DNA of 64,000 bases from Castanea sativa. Lineage: Eukaryota > Streptophyta > Magnoliopsida > Fagales > Fagaceae. The translations under genes were made by a program, and so were the position numbers. The stretch lies in NCBI RefSeq assembly GCF_040712315.1, contig NC_134014.1, positions 40,847,634 through 40,911,633 of the forward strand, in the 5' to 3' direction. The first letter of the stretch is position 1. Each line of letters begins with the position of its first letter. The notes beneath the pieces were generated by a model that saw only the letters and a list, made by a program, of their open reading frames with translations, ran no database searches and was not told where the DNA came from. Of this stretch, positions 46,390 through 56,651 are shown piece by piece.

Positions 46390-47028
46390 GTTAGTTTTTA
46401 TGTTACATAGAGAGCTATACATTAAGCATAAGTTTGTAAATGATTAAATTTTCCCAGATTTTTTTTTTGTTTCTTTTAAATTAATGGGATTTTGTGGAAT
46501 TGTGCAGATAAGAAAGCTGATTACCCTGTGAAGGTCTCTGGTGTTGTGGTATCACCCAACCCAGTGGTGTCAGGCAAGCCAGCCACCTTTAACATCTCAG
46601 CCACAACTGGTAATTTCTTAATATTTTATTTATATGTTTTCTTTGTATAGGAAAGTATGGATTTATGTGGCTTTGATATAAGTAAGCTTGGATCATATAA
46701 CTTGTGTCATGTTTTGATTTTCCAAATACTATGAATTTGATCAAATCCAGGGAGTTCCTTTGTCCCTTTTTGTCTACTGCATGTGTATAAGTTAATTTAT
46801 GTGGCATTGGACGTATATTTTGCCATTTTTTTGTGAGGTGTGCTTACTACCCTTTATCTTTCATGTGTAAACCCATCTCCGAGTGGGAAAGTTGCCATTG
46901 ACGTTTCTTACTTTGGGGTGCACGTCCATACAGAAAATCATGATCTTTCTGAGGAGACAAGCTGTCCTATTGCAGCAGGAAAGTTTGTGCTCTCTCACAG
47001 CCAAACTTTACCTGGATTTACACCACCT

Positions 47029-48659
47029 GTAAGTCTCATTTTACTAGATTTAAACTCTTACTCTACTTATCAACAAAAAAAGAAGAAGAAGAGAGATTTA
47101 AACTGTATTGACTTTTAAGGTGAACCCTTCATATATTCTCATTGTGTGTATGCTAAACTATACATTAACTCGAACAAAGCTTTAATCAATTGCCAATTAT
47201 TGTAGGAAAAATGATTTGCGTATGTAGATATACAATCTTGCCCCCTGTTGGCTTCACCCTCTACCCTTTCTTATGGGGTAGGAGATGCCATTTGAGCTAG
47301 AGTTCATTGGTGACATAGTTAAAGAATTTACATCAACCTAGTTTGGATAAATTTTATTTCCTTATCCCTTATTCTGTGAAGTAGTTGTTATTTCTTCTTA
47401 TGTCATGCATCAACAGATGATAGAATCCATGCATTTTCTGCTGCCCTCATGCATCATGTTGCTGTCACTCTTACTTATTTCCATTTATTGAAACTGAATT
47501 ATGAATCATTCAGAAAGAGTCGAACTTCTTGCCTGTTTCAGATGATGGTGAACAGGCATGTCTTTCTCTAACTTTGCGGACCTTTAATTTGTTAATCTGT
47601 CATGGTCAAAGTTCCTTTGCGAATCTTTACGTAACCGGATGGTGTTGGAGATGTACCTGCTATTTTATAGCCGTATTGATATATTTAAAGATTCTTGGGG
47701 CTACAATACCATTAGTATAAATCATCATACATTGTTGAGCTGTACTTTCCCCGCATCTTTTCACTGCGAAAGACCTTTAAGTCTCGTTGTGATTCAATCC
47801 GTCCGGACGTTAAGTTAATCCGCAACCAAAATTTCATCTGTAAAGATGAGACGCACATCCTTCACCTTGCCCGTGCCTGGAATTTGAAATTTGTGTCTAA
47901 ACATATGAATTCCCTTCTTTGTTTTTTGGTGTGAGCCTGAGATCGACCTCTCTTCCCCCCCACCCCCCCCCCCCCCCCAAAGAAAATACCACTCTCTTCT
48001 TAAGGAAAAATTTTCAGTTTCTTGATCACGAGTATTTTACCTTCGTGTTTTGGTTGTCTTATCTTCAATTTTGACCTGTAGCTCAATTTCTCATTTTAAA
48101 AGGGGAATCTGGACTGTGCTTCTCAGTCCTCAATCTTTACCAATGCTTTGAAAGTTTTGTTTCTTTTGTTATTTAAGTCTTGAGTTTTTCCTTGGACTTG
48201 GGCTTTCACTATGTAAACTTCCTTTTTTTTTTCTTTTTTCTTTTTTAAATTATAAAATTCTGTTCTAACACTGCACGGGATACAAAAATTTGAGGCACTG
48301 TATCACAATAAGGATTACCTTTTTAAAATTCTGTTCTGAGGCTGATTGTAACACAAAAACTTCTGAGGCTCTGCATCACAACAAGGATTGACTAAAAATG
48401 ATATATGAAGGGACTTGTAATCATTACCAGTTACCAACAATGTAGTTCTGTCCTCCTGCAATTATCGTGTAGAAATCACATTTTTCTCTTTTTCTTTCAT
48501 GCTAGTTCACAGTCCATCACAAGCAAGTTGGTTCTTAAATCTAAGCAGGTCTATACCAAATTATCATGGATTGTTTATTATATGGTCATTTGCTTCAATT
48601 TAGCATATTTTGCATGGAGTTTATTGTGCCTAAAAATTGTGCAATCCCTTATTCTCTTT
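47029..48659 (+). other. Intron of the ML fragment, first part
   Basis: No gene seen. Contains a C-homopolymer tract (about 47953-47978), a likely source of sequencing slippage, and T-rich runs at 48220-48250. A short balanced stretch at 47500-47720 is not recognised. Confidence 0.4.
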
Positions 48660-49757
48660 TGATAAGTTAAAAGTAATATTAAAAAAATTTAGAAAGAGCA
48701 CCACCAAGTGCATAGGCTGTGTAAGGGGCACCAAAAATAAACAAAATTTACAACAATCAAGAAACTAAAGCTTATCAGAGAATGAATAACCATTTATAGT
48801 GGGCATTCAACAATAGGACGAACATAAAAAGATCTTTTGGCATGTTCAATTCCTTCAAACATTCAGGTATTTTGTTCTTTCCAAACAGCCCATATTATGC
48901 AGAGGGATCTCATTCCAAATAATACTGCTGTGGTGCCTAGAAAAGTGCTCCTTAACAGACCAACAAATCAACTACCCTATTAGGCATAACCCACTGCACC
49001 CCAAATAAATATCACACTAGAGATAATTCTCTAGCAATTTCACAATATAGAAGTAAATGATCAACTTTTTCTCCATCCTTCTTGCTCATACAATACCATT
49101 CTACAACAATTATGTTTCTTCTTCATGAGTTATCTAACACAAGAATTTTACCTAAAGCAGCTGTCCATGTAAAAGAAGCCACTTATCAGGGATTTTAACC
49201 TTCCAAATGCTTTTCCAAGGAAAAGAATGCACACCTCCAGCATTAGCACTTTATAGGGATTTTACCTCTAATAATCTGCTTTATGTTGCTACCCAGCAGA
49301 TATGGTATTCAGAAACCCTTCTAATCTTTGTTGGAAACTTGGAATAGTTGAAGTTGAAGAAATCTGTAAGAATATCCTTCTCCCAATCTTGAATAGCTCT
49401 AATAAAAGTGATATCCCAATGACAGTTGCCTGCATTCCAGCTCATGTAATCCACCACAGAAGCTTCCTTACTTTGAGTGAGTTTGTAAACTCTAGAAATG
49501 CATCCTTAAGAACCCCATCCCCACACCACCAGTCATGCCAAAAACGAACATTGATACCGCTACCAAACTCAAAATTGATGAATCTGAAAAAACATCTACA
49601 GCCCTTTCTAAAATGCTTCCAAAGACATACACCACAAGGACCCTGAACCACCCTCAAGGACCAGTCACCCCATTCATTACCATATCTTTGTCCACTACTT
49701 TCCTCCAAAGAGAATCTCTCTTTGTGGCCAAACATTAATGACAAATTCCTTTCCAAT
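48660..49757 (-). mobile_element. 5'-truncated L1 LINE, C-terminal part of ORF2
   Basis: The minus strand encodes the end of a plant L1 ORF2: GDWSLRVVQGPCGVCLWKHF, INVRFWHDWWCGDG and, after stops, the FPWKSIWKVKIPDKWLLLHG block that precedes the zf-RVT region. The 3' end (ACTTTTAACTTATCAAAAG, about 48675-48657) is typical of plant L1 tails. The RT core is absent through 5' truncation. Opposite in orientation to the host fragment whose intron it sits in. Confidence 0.8.
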
Positions 49758-49779
49758 GTTTATTGAGTCTATATCTTCT

Positions 49780-49895
49780 TGTAAATAATTTTTTTTTTTT
49801 TGCATTTTTTGTAATTCTTTTGGCTACGTTGTGCCCTTTTGCATGAAGTAGTATTTTTCAATAAAATTCTTGTTACTTGTCCAAAAATAAAATAG
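49780..49895 (+). mobile_element. 3' end of a second L1 LINE
   Basis: 'tttttgtaattcttttggc...ttgtgcccttttgcat...aataaaattcttgttacttgtccaaaaa' is the standard plant L1 tail in plus orientation, ending in an A-rich run. Only about 115 bp is present. Confidence 0.65.
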
Positions 49896-50836
49896 AAAAT
49901 TTACCGATGTGTGCTTGTGGTGGGTTTAAGGTTAGGAGAATTTGTGGTTTTAGGGTTTAGAATTGTAGAAGAGAGAGTTGTAGGTGTATGCTTGTATTGG
50001 GATTTTAGCTTTGATACCAAATTGACGTAGGACAAATTGGAATTTGTCCTACATGTGCTTGTGGTGGGTTTGGCATTGGGACAATTTGTGGATATGGGGT
50101 TTAGAAGAAACCTTTATGGGGTTGTGTTAGGAATTAAAAGGTGGTTTGATGAATTATTTGATGCTTATTTGGTAAAAAAAAGTGCGTGGGGTTTTAGGTT
50201 TTGATGGGTAAAAGAAATCTGAACAGTGCCTCAAGAAAGAAGATGAGAAAAAGAAGAGAAAGGGAGAAAAGAACAATAAGGTCAACATGCCTCATTACTT
50301 AAACATTCAATATTTTATAGATCAATTTCATCTATTCTTTGAGTACATCGAGCACAAATACATACAATGACTCTTTCTTGTTCCAGTGGCATTATGGCTC
50401 TTTGTTTGATTATTAAACTAAAAATTTAATAAAAGACTGACATGGACTAAAGAAAATACTAAAATATTTTTTTTTACAAATTAAAAAAATGATCAAAAAA
50501 AGAAAAAGAAAATACTAAATACTTATGATCTCCTAGTTTGACAGTGTTTGATAGTCCTGGTAAAATGATGGAAAATTATTAGTTTACCCTTGTTCATTTT
50601 CCTATCAGTTCTTCTCTCCATTTGGGCTGGATAAGGGAATGTGGGCCCAGAGAAAGAACATCACCATACTCCTCATTTTACATCCTCCCTAAAATCGCTC
50701 AAACCAAACAGATTAATGTATTGAAGTGTTTCACTTTCCTTTTCCTCTCACAGGATTATAGAAATAAAGACCTTCAACGGTATTTTTTACTTCATGTATT
50801 GCTTTTTCTTTCTTCTTTTATGGTGAATCCACATGT
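49896..50836. other. Intron of the ML fragment, middle part
   Basis: A degenerate pair 'gtgcttgtggtgggttt' at about 49912 and 50056 marks a small duplication. The rest is A-rich and not recognised. Confidence 0.4.
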
Positions 50837-51210
50837 ACATGAAAAATCAACAATCATGACCTGAACCAAATAAATTTTGTGGGGAGCAGCATTTTCCTAG
50901 GTCTATAACTCTTTCTAATCTAAAATTTTTAGTCTGTTGTATATGTCTGCACTCCACCTTCACTTATCTGACTATAGGTCTTTTGGGAAGTTCCATTAAT
51001 CTTTTTTGCATAGTTTGTATCCTACATGAAAAATCGACAGTCTTATCATGAAGCAAATAAATTTTGTGGGGAGCAGCATTTTCCTAGGTCTATAACTCTT
51101 TCTTATCTAGTTTTTTATTCTGTTGTATATGTCTGTATTCCACTTTCACCTTCACTTATCTGACTATAGGTCTTTTGGGAAGTTCCATATCTTTTTTTCA
51201 AATAGTTTGT
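50837..51210 (+). repeat. 187-bp tandem duplication
   Basis: Copies at about 50837-51023 and 51024-51210. 'ggggagcagcattttcctag' starts at 50881 and again at 51068. Both carry 'tatctgactataggtctttt'. Confidence 0.9.
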
Positions 51211-51871
51211 ATCCTACTTTGAGCTTTGAATTTTATTAGCAATTGACTTTGAGCCAGGAGTAAAAACTTGCTAAATCAGCTTCAGTTTTTAACACTGCTA
51301 TTGCTACATAATGATTAGTGAGATTTTCACACTTTAAAATCCCCTCCTCCCCAGTGTGGTGTTGACTGTAGAGAGAGAACCCAAGGGAAAGGGGAAATAA
51401 ATATTGGTCATTTACATATTTCTATATGGATGTAATGATATAAGTATCCTCTTTCATGTGGATTCATATGCATGGCTAAGAGAAGGCAAACTTGCAAATC
51501 AGTAATTTCCATTCCTTCTTTCATTGTCAGTCCAATATAACAATTTAATCTATCATTTATTTTTATTTTTTTTACTCTAGTGTTTCGCATCAACCAGCTG
51601 ATGGTTTGTGGTATTCACAGGGCTCTTACACTCTTAAGATGACACTGGAGGATGGTAACAATCAATTGTTGACCTGCATTAGCTTCAAATTCAGTATCAG
51701 CTTTGGATCTTCTGTGTCTGATAGTTGAATACCTGGTAATAGAGGTGGGGTAATTTTTTACCGAGATACACATTTCTATTGAGCATCTAGATCATGAATT
51801 TCACCCCCAAGACATATAAATCAATGGTATGATTTTTCATTTGCCCTCATGATCTCCCTTATTTCGTTTAG

Positions 51872-52850
51872 GTAAATGCTAGTGACAATGGTGGGAAGGC
51901 TGATGCCAAAATTGAGAAAGGAATTAGTGGAAGCAATGCGAATTCTATAAAGGAACTTGTCAGCAATGAGGCCTTCAGTGTCAACATGGATCGGTTGGTC
52001 TTGCATTTATTAATATCTCACATAAGCGCATAGAATATGATTGTTTGAAATTTCTGCTAAAGTTTATTGTTGAAGTTGCAGATCAAAGCATCCAAAAACT
52101 GTGCTGATTATGGACGAGGTTGATGGGATGTCTGCTGGAGATAGGGGTGGAGTTGCTGACCTTATTGCTAGCATCAAGATTTCCAAAATTCCTATTATCT
52201 GCATTTGTAATGATTGATACAGTCAGAAACTAAAAAGTCTTGTGAACTACTGTTTGCTTCTCAGCTTTCGAAAACCTACGAACCAGCAGGTTTTTGTTCT
52301 GATTTCTATAATTGTTTTTAGAGTACTTTTTTTTATGCATGAAATTGAACGTAGTTGTGATCTTGTCCTTTCATGTGGTATTTGCTGAATTGACCTTCTC
52401 CTGTTATTTGTTTATGTGATGAAGTTTAAATGACTAGAGTTAGTGCTTATGGTTAGAATATTCCCTTTGTGCTTTTTACATAGGCACATTTGTTGGCATT
52501 TCATAGTTTGCCATTGATACCCACATGAAACTTTTATCCGAGCTTTGGATTAGTTTTGTTGATGCATCTAGACCCAGAATATGAAATTACTTTGTATCTT
52601 CTTGTGATGTTTCTGTTAGTTGGGAGATTTTTGGTTGCTTCTAGATTTCTAGTTTAAATGATCACACATATGCATGCCTCGTACTAATTTGTAGGCTTTG
52701 TACCTTGTCCTTTATCAAGTTTTGACAATTACACTTCACCCTTTCCATGTGATTGTAGGCTGTTTGGTTTTAATGTGGGGAAGTTGAGGATGGATGAGCG
52801 GATTGACCTGAGCATGAGTGAGAAGTGCATTAATGATTTCCTCTTCTGAG
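51872..52850 (+). pseudogene. RFC1: Captured exons of replication factor C subunit 1
   Basis: RFC1 is the large clamp-loader ATPase that loads PCNA. Exons: 51872-51993 (VNASDNGGKADAKIEKGISG, then ANSIKELVSNEAFSVNMDR), 52082-52289 (SKHPKTVLIMDEVDGMSAGD with the Walker B DEVD box, then GGVADLIASIKISKIPIICI) and about 52759-52850 (LFGFNVGKLRMDERIDLSMS). A TGA at 52215-52217 replaces the family's Arg in ICND-R-YSQ. The Walker A exon and the BRCT and C-terminal regions are missing, and an exon seems lost between the second and third pieces. GT-AG borders are kept. Confidence 0.9.
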
Positions 52851-54177
52851 AATCTGCAGATTGTACAAGGCTGGTGTCTTCAATTGAAGGATCCTTCGGC
52901 TTTGGATTCTTAATTTTCTGGGTTGGCCTAGAAAACATTCACAGTGAATACAAAATTTGTTGTGAAGATGATTAGAGACCATTTTATATTTGAGAATGGT
53001 TCATGTACCATATCTTGCTGGATATATTTGTTATTCAATCTAAATGGGTTTAAGTAAATTGAAAGTTGCTTGTTGTCATCATAGTCTCTTCTCTGGACCA
53101 ATTACAAGTCCGAACAAATTGATATATTTGCACCTCATTGAGGGTGGCATTGTTGATTCATATATTCCTGCTAATTGGTCAATTATTGGATTTCAGATTT
53201 TAATACTTATATTTTAGTAAAGGTGATAAGCGAGTAAATTCTTTTTTGTTGTGATTCCTTTTTAGTGAATGGAAGATTATTTTTAATCCCTTTGATAAAC
53301 CAAAGAAGAAGAAGGGGGGGAAAACAAAACATCGAGAGAATCTAGTGAAACATTCATGGTAAATTTTAATTGATACCATCATTAGAAGAAAAGTAATAAT
53401 ATGGATACTTATTATCAACATCTCTTTTTAAGAATAGGATGGTTCAAAATTTTGTGAAAATGAAAGGGGGAAATATGAAAATGAAATCCTCAGTGAGTAA
53501 GTTGTGGACCTTGTGGTTATTGAAGGCATCAATTATTTAGTATGCTTGGTATTTATTGGTGTTTTGAATGATAAAAAGATAAAGATAAAACTCGAGTGAA
53601 TGTTGATCAGTTGATATACAATTCAATACATGCGAACATGAGTTTGCAACTATGTAGCATATTACTGTCTGAGTCAAACTCTCAATATTTAGCAGAGTCA
53701 TATTCAAAACTACTGCGACTTTGGAGTCGAAAAAATTCTCAGATGTAGCAAGTACTGTGTATTCATGGTGGGGAATACCAACTGTGTGATGTTTTTATTG
53801 AAGCAATTAAGACTTTGTCTGCTGGGAGTGATCCAAGGTTTGAGACTGACAGGAGTTAGAGAGAAATAATTGACTTTATCCATATGCTGATATGCATACC
53901 ATTTGAGTTTAACTTGTTGAAATATGCTCTGTACATTATGTGAGTTTAGACTATAATTTTCACCAAGCACTTATAATTCTTGCAAACACTAATACAAGTA
54001 CACATTTTCATAACATACCAACAACGAACAACAGGGAAAAAATGAGCAAGTGATTTCCTATAAACTTAGCCAAAAGTAATGAACAATTCATCTTTAGATT
54101 TGCAAAAGGTGCACGTACAATAGGATCATTTGCCCTCACGATCAACAACATTTTGTATTGCACAAAACGTGTAGACA
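52851..54177. other. Between the RFC1 fragment and the 204-codon ORF
   Basis: No coding likeness. AT-rich with a poly-G run near 53314. Confidence 0.45.
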
Positions 54178-54792
54178 TCAACAACAACGTTGAATGTTCG
54201 TAGGTAGAAATTTTTGGAAGTCATCATTGCTTGAATCTGAGAAGTCTGAAATGTCACTTTCATCATCTAACGCAGTAATTTCATTAATAGACTTCATGGC
54301 TCGCTCTTGCGCCTTCCCCTTTAGATGCTTCCTAGCTTTTTGGACTGCATGAAAACGGTCTAGCCGCCTTTGCATTTGATTGTTCTCTTGTTCAAGGCGA
54401 GCAAGTATGTTGGCAGGTTCATCTCTAGGCAACTCGGCTGAGCGTGCCTTAGGAACTCGTAACCCGTGCCATCGACAATACACCTCCAACTCACACCTCT
54501 TCTCGTATAGGGTTGACCATGGTGGTTCTGCTACGGTGAACTCCATTGCGGTGGTATCTGTACTTAGTTTTGTAGGTTTGCCGACCATGATGTGGCCAAC
54601 GCTTCCAAGACTCTCATACGTATATATTGGAATATTAACGAAATCTCTCTTCTTTCCAACCCATTTCCCTCTATAGTGGTCTGTGTATGTTTGTAGTTGT
54701 TGATCTGCTGGAACTTGTAATAATTCATTTGTTGAAGTAGATTGAAACTTGTTTCTACGTGTACGAGATGATGTTGAGGCGTTGCGACTCAT
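54178..54792 (-). CDS. Uncharacterised 204-residue protein within the MULE
   Basis: Intact single frame from ATG 54792. The N-terminus is basic and Ser/Thr-rich (MSRNASTSSRTRRNKFQSTS). A central block has aromatic residues and PPWSTLYEKRCELEVYCRWH. A heptad-like stretch (ILARLEQENNQMQRRLDRFH) predicts a coiled coil around residues 128-165, with a basic KARKHLKGKAQERA after it. The tail is acidic (DDESDISDFSDSSNDD). No membrane segment or signal peptide. It is the only sizeable ORF in the MULE without a stop, and it is on the transposase strand. I do not recognise the family; it could be an accessory element protein or a DNA-binding factor. Confidence 0.6.
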   Translation of the reverse strand: MSRNASTSSRTRRNKFQSTSTNELLQVPADQQLQTYTDHYRGKWVGKKRDFVNIPIYTYESLGSVGHIMVGKPTKLSTDTTAMEFTVAEPPWSTLYEKRCELEVYCRWHGLRVPKARSAELPRDEPANILARLEQENNQMQRRLDRFHAVQKARKHLKGKAQERAMKSINEITALDDESDISDFSDSSNDDFQKFLPTNIQRCC

Positions 54793-55389
54793 AGCTTACT
54801 CAACCTACAAAGTTAGTGGTGTAGGAATAAGAAAAGAATTGTGGTACATTTATAACCTCATTCCACTGTGTATTCAATAATAAAATTTAACATATTCAGG
54901 CTTGTCATGTCAATACAGGCTGGAAAACCACGATACGAATTTTTTGTTCAAATGTTCCCAATGTCACAGTGAGATTCTCTTGTTCTAGGCAGTAGTTGCA
55001 GTGTACTGCCACGACTATTCAGCTGAACAGTATTCATGTGAAGAGTATTTAGCATGCTTGTGTTTCATCTGACATGAACTTGACAAGACAATACTGAGTT
55101 GTGTTAAATGCATCATAAACTTTTTAGGGGTCTTCTGCATCCTTGAAAACAGTGCATTGCAAAAGGATGCAGATCTGTGTATTGACGTGAGTGTGAATGA
55201 TATGACTAGATAGGGTTCAACAGTGTCGAGCTATTGACCAGCACATGTAACACTGCGAACATCAGTGTAGCAATGGTGGACAGCTGACCCCCAAACTCGA
55301 GAATTTGTTTTAATAAATTTAGATTTAGAATAAGGGCTCTCAACCTAAACCTGTTGTCTCCAATTATATATATGTAAGTACACAAAGAT
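54793..55389. other. Non-coding, nothing recognised
   Basis: AT-rich sequence upstream of the 204-codon ORF on the minus strand. It may include that gene's promoter. Confidence 0.4.
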
Positions 55390-55545
55390 GGATCGAAACT
55401 GACCAAAATGGAACAAAGTGGTCTGAATGGACCAAATTAGACCAACTAGAATCGAATGACTGAATAAAACCAATGTGGACCAAATAGGACCAAAGAAGAT
55501 TTCAAGGACCGAATTGGGACCAAATTAAACTGAATGGACCGATTT
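55390..55545 (+). repeat. Degenerate short repeat of (t)ggaccaaa
   Basis: 'gaccaaa' or a one-base variant recurs roughly every 10-20 bases (gaccaaaatgg, gaccaaattag, gaccaaatagg, gaccaaagaag, gaccaaatta, gaccgattt). Confidence 0.7.
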
Positions 55546-55639
55546 TATTTTCCAGTACAACTCAATTCTCTAAAACTCGAGTTTAGTGGGAATTTTTCTT
55601 AACTAAACTCGAGTATTAAAGAATTGAGATTGCCCAGAG

Positions 55640-56090
55640 GAACTCGAGTTTCTAAAACTCGATTTCCACTGGGCAAATTTTTTTTCCCCAACAAAAGCAT
55701 GCTCTGTTTCAGGCAGAGAGGCATGCCCTGTTTCAAAAAAATTTGCCCAGTGAAACTCGAATCTCTAAAACTCAATTTTCACTAGGCAAATTTTTTTTCC
55801 CCCAGCAGAAGCATGCTCTGTTTCAGGCAGAGAGGCATGCCCTGTTTTAAAAAAATTTGCCCAGTGGAACTCGAGTCTCTAAAACTCGATTTTCACTGGG
55901 CAAATTTTTTTTCCCCCAGCAGAAGCATGCTCTGTTTCAGGCAGAGAGGCATGCCCTGTTTCAGCAATATTGCCCAGTGGAACTCGAGTCTCTAAAACTC
56001 GATTTTCACTGGGCAAATTTTTTTTTCCCCAGCAGAAGCATGCTCTGTTTCAGGCAGAGAGCAATGCTCTGTTCCCCCCCCCCCCCCAAA
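55640..56090. repeat. 114-bp fold-back tandem repeat with CTCGAG
   Basis: Four copies at 113-114-bp spacing ('gcatgctctg' at 55697, 55811, 55925 and 56038). Each holds an inverted repeat with outer stem TTTGCCCAGTG / CACTGGGCAAA around (A)CTCGAG-(tctctaaa)-CTCGA. The same CTCGAG-type motif makes up the MULE ends at 39940-40150 and 60400-60680. Confidence 0.85.
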
Positions 56091-56651
56091 AACATGCAGC
56101 AAACCAAAAATTGAAATGTGTGCACACACCTGCTGGGAAACATAGATAGAGAAGCTAAAAATGTAATCTACAAATACTCATTGAGAGGTAGACAAGTTGA
56201 GAATGTAAATGCACTTAAATTACATCAAAAGGCATTCTCATTAGGCACCAAACTATAGAAATTGTTACGGTCTTTGCATAACCATAGTTTTACAATGTAA
56301 ATGCACTCAAATCACAACAAAAGTCATTCTCAATATATCACCATTCTAAACATGTCCAACCACGCTTAATTTGCAATTCTAACCATACTACTCAAATCAC
56401 AATCTTCATAGAGGTACATTGGATAGAGAATAACAAGTACATTCAACAACAATCAAAAAGTTCACATAGAGCCAATACAACGTAGTCACTTTTCCTAAGA
56501 TCAGCGGTCCGCATGACAAAAACATCGTCCATGGAAGGATGCCTGAAAAATGTAAAGTATTTACGTTAGGAGAAAAGATAGTAAGCATTAGGTAAACATC
56601 GAATGAACAACAATTATTTAACCGATGCATAACTTTTTGCCATCTACCTAC
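56091..56651. other. 3' flank of the transposase gene
   Basis: AT-rich without coding likeness. It would hold the 3' UTR of the minus-strand transposase. Confidence 0.4.

Larger units (their letters stand above)
46508..51728 (+). pseudogene. Captured ML-domain (MD-2-related lipid recognition) gene lacking exon 1
   Basis: Family: small secreted or vacuolar lipid-binding proteins resembling phosphatidylglycerol/phosphatidylinositol transfer proteins. Pieces: 46508-46609 (DKKADYPVKVSGVVVSPNPV), about 46880-47028 (GKVAIDVSYFGVHVHTENHD, SCPIAAGKFVLSHSQTLPGF) and 51621-51728 (GSYTLKMTLEDGNNQLLTCI, ending VSDS and TGA). The exon encoding the signal peptide and first Cys is missing. The second piece has no clear AG acceptor at its start. 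The last intron is 4.6 kb, swollen by L1 pieces and a 187-bp duplication. The frame is otherwise clean, but no proper start exists. Confidence 0.85.

Noticed and set aside
47940..47980. Poly-C tract as a G-quadruplex or regulatory element
   Set aside because: It is an almost pure homopolymer and its length may be a sequencing artefact; nothing around it supports a function.
49302..49738. Plus-strand frames of 114 and 67 codons
   Set aside because: Both are antisense to the L1 ORF2 relic on the minus strand.
54380..54676. 98-codon plus-strand open frame
   Set aside because: Shadow of the intact 204-codon ORF on the minus strand, with no recognisable motifs.
55640..56090. Regularly spaced repeats suggesting a CRISPR array
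   Set aside because: The whole 114-bp unit repeats with no unique spacers, and the setting is a plant nuclear transposon.
55813..56114. Two overlapping plus-strand open frames with repeated peptides
   Set aside because: They are translations of the 114-bp tandem repeat; the open frame is a by-product of the repeat length being divisible by three.
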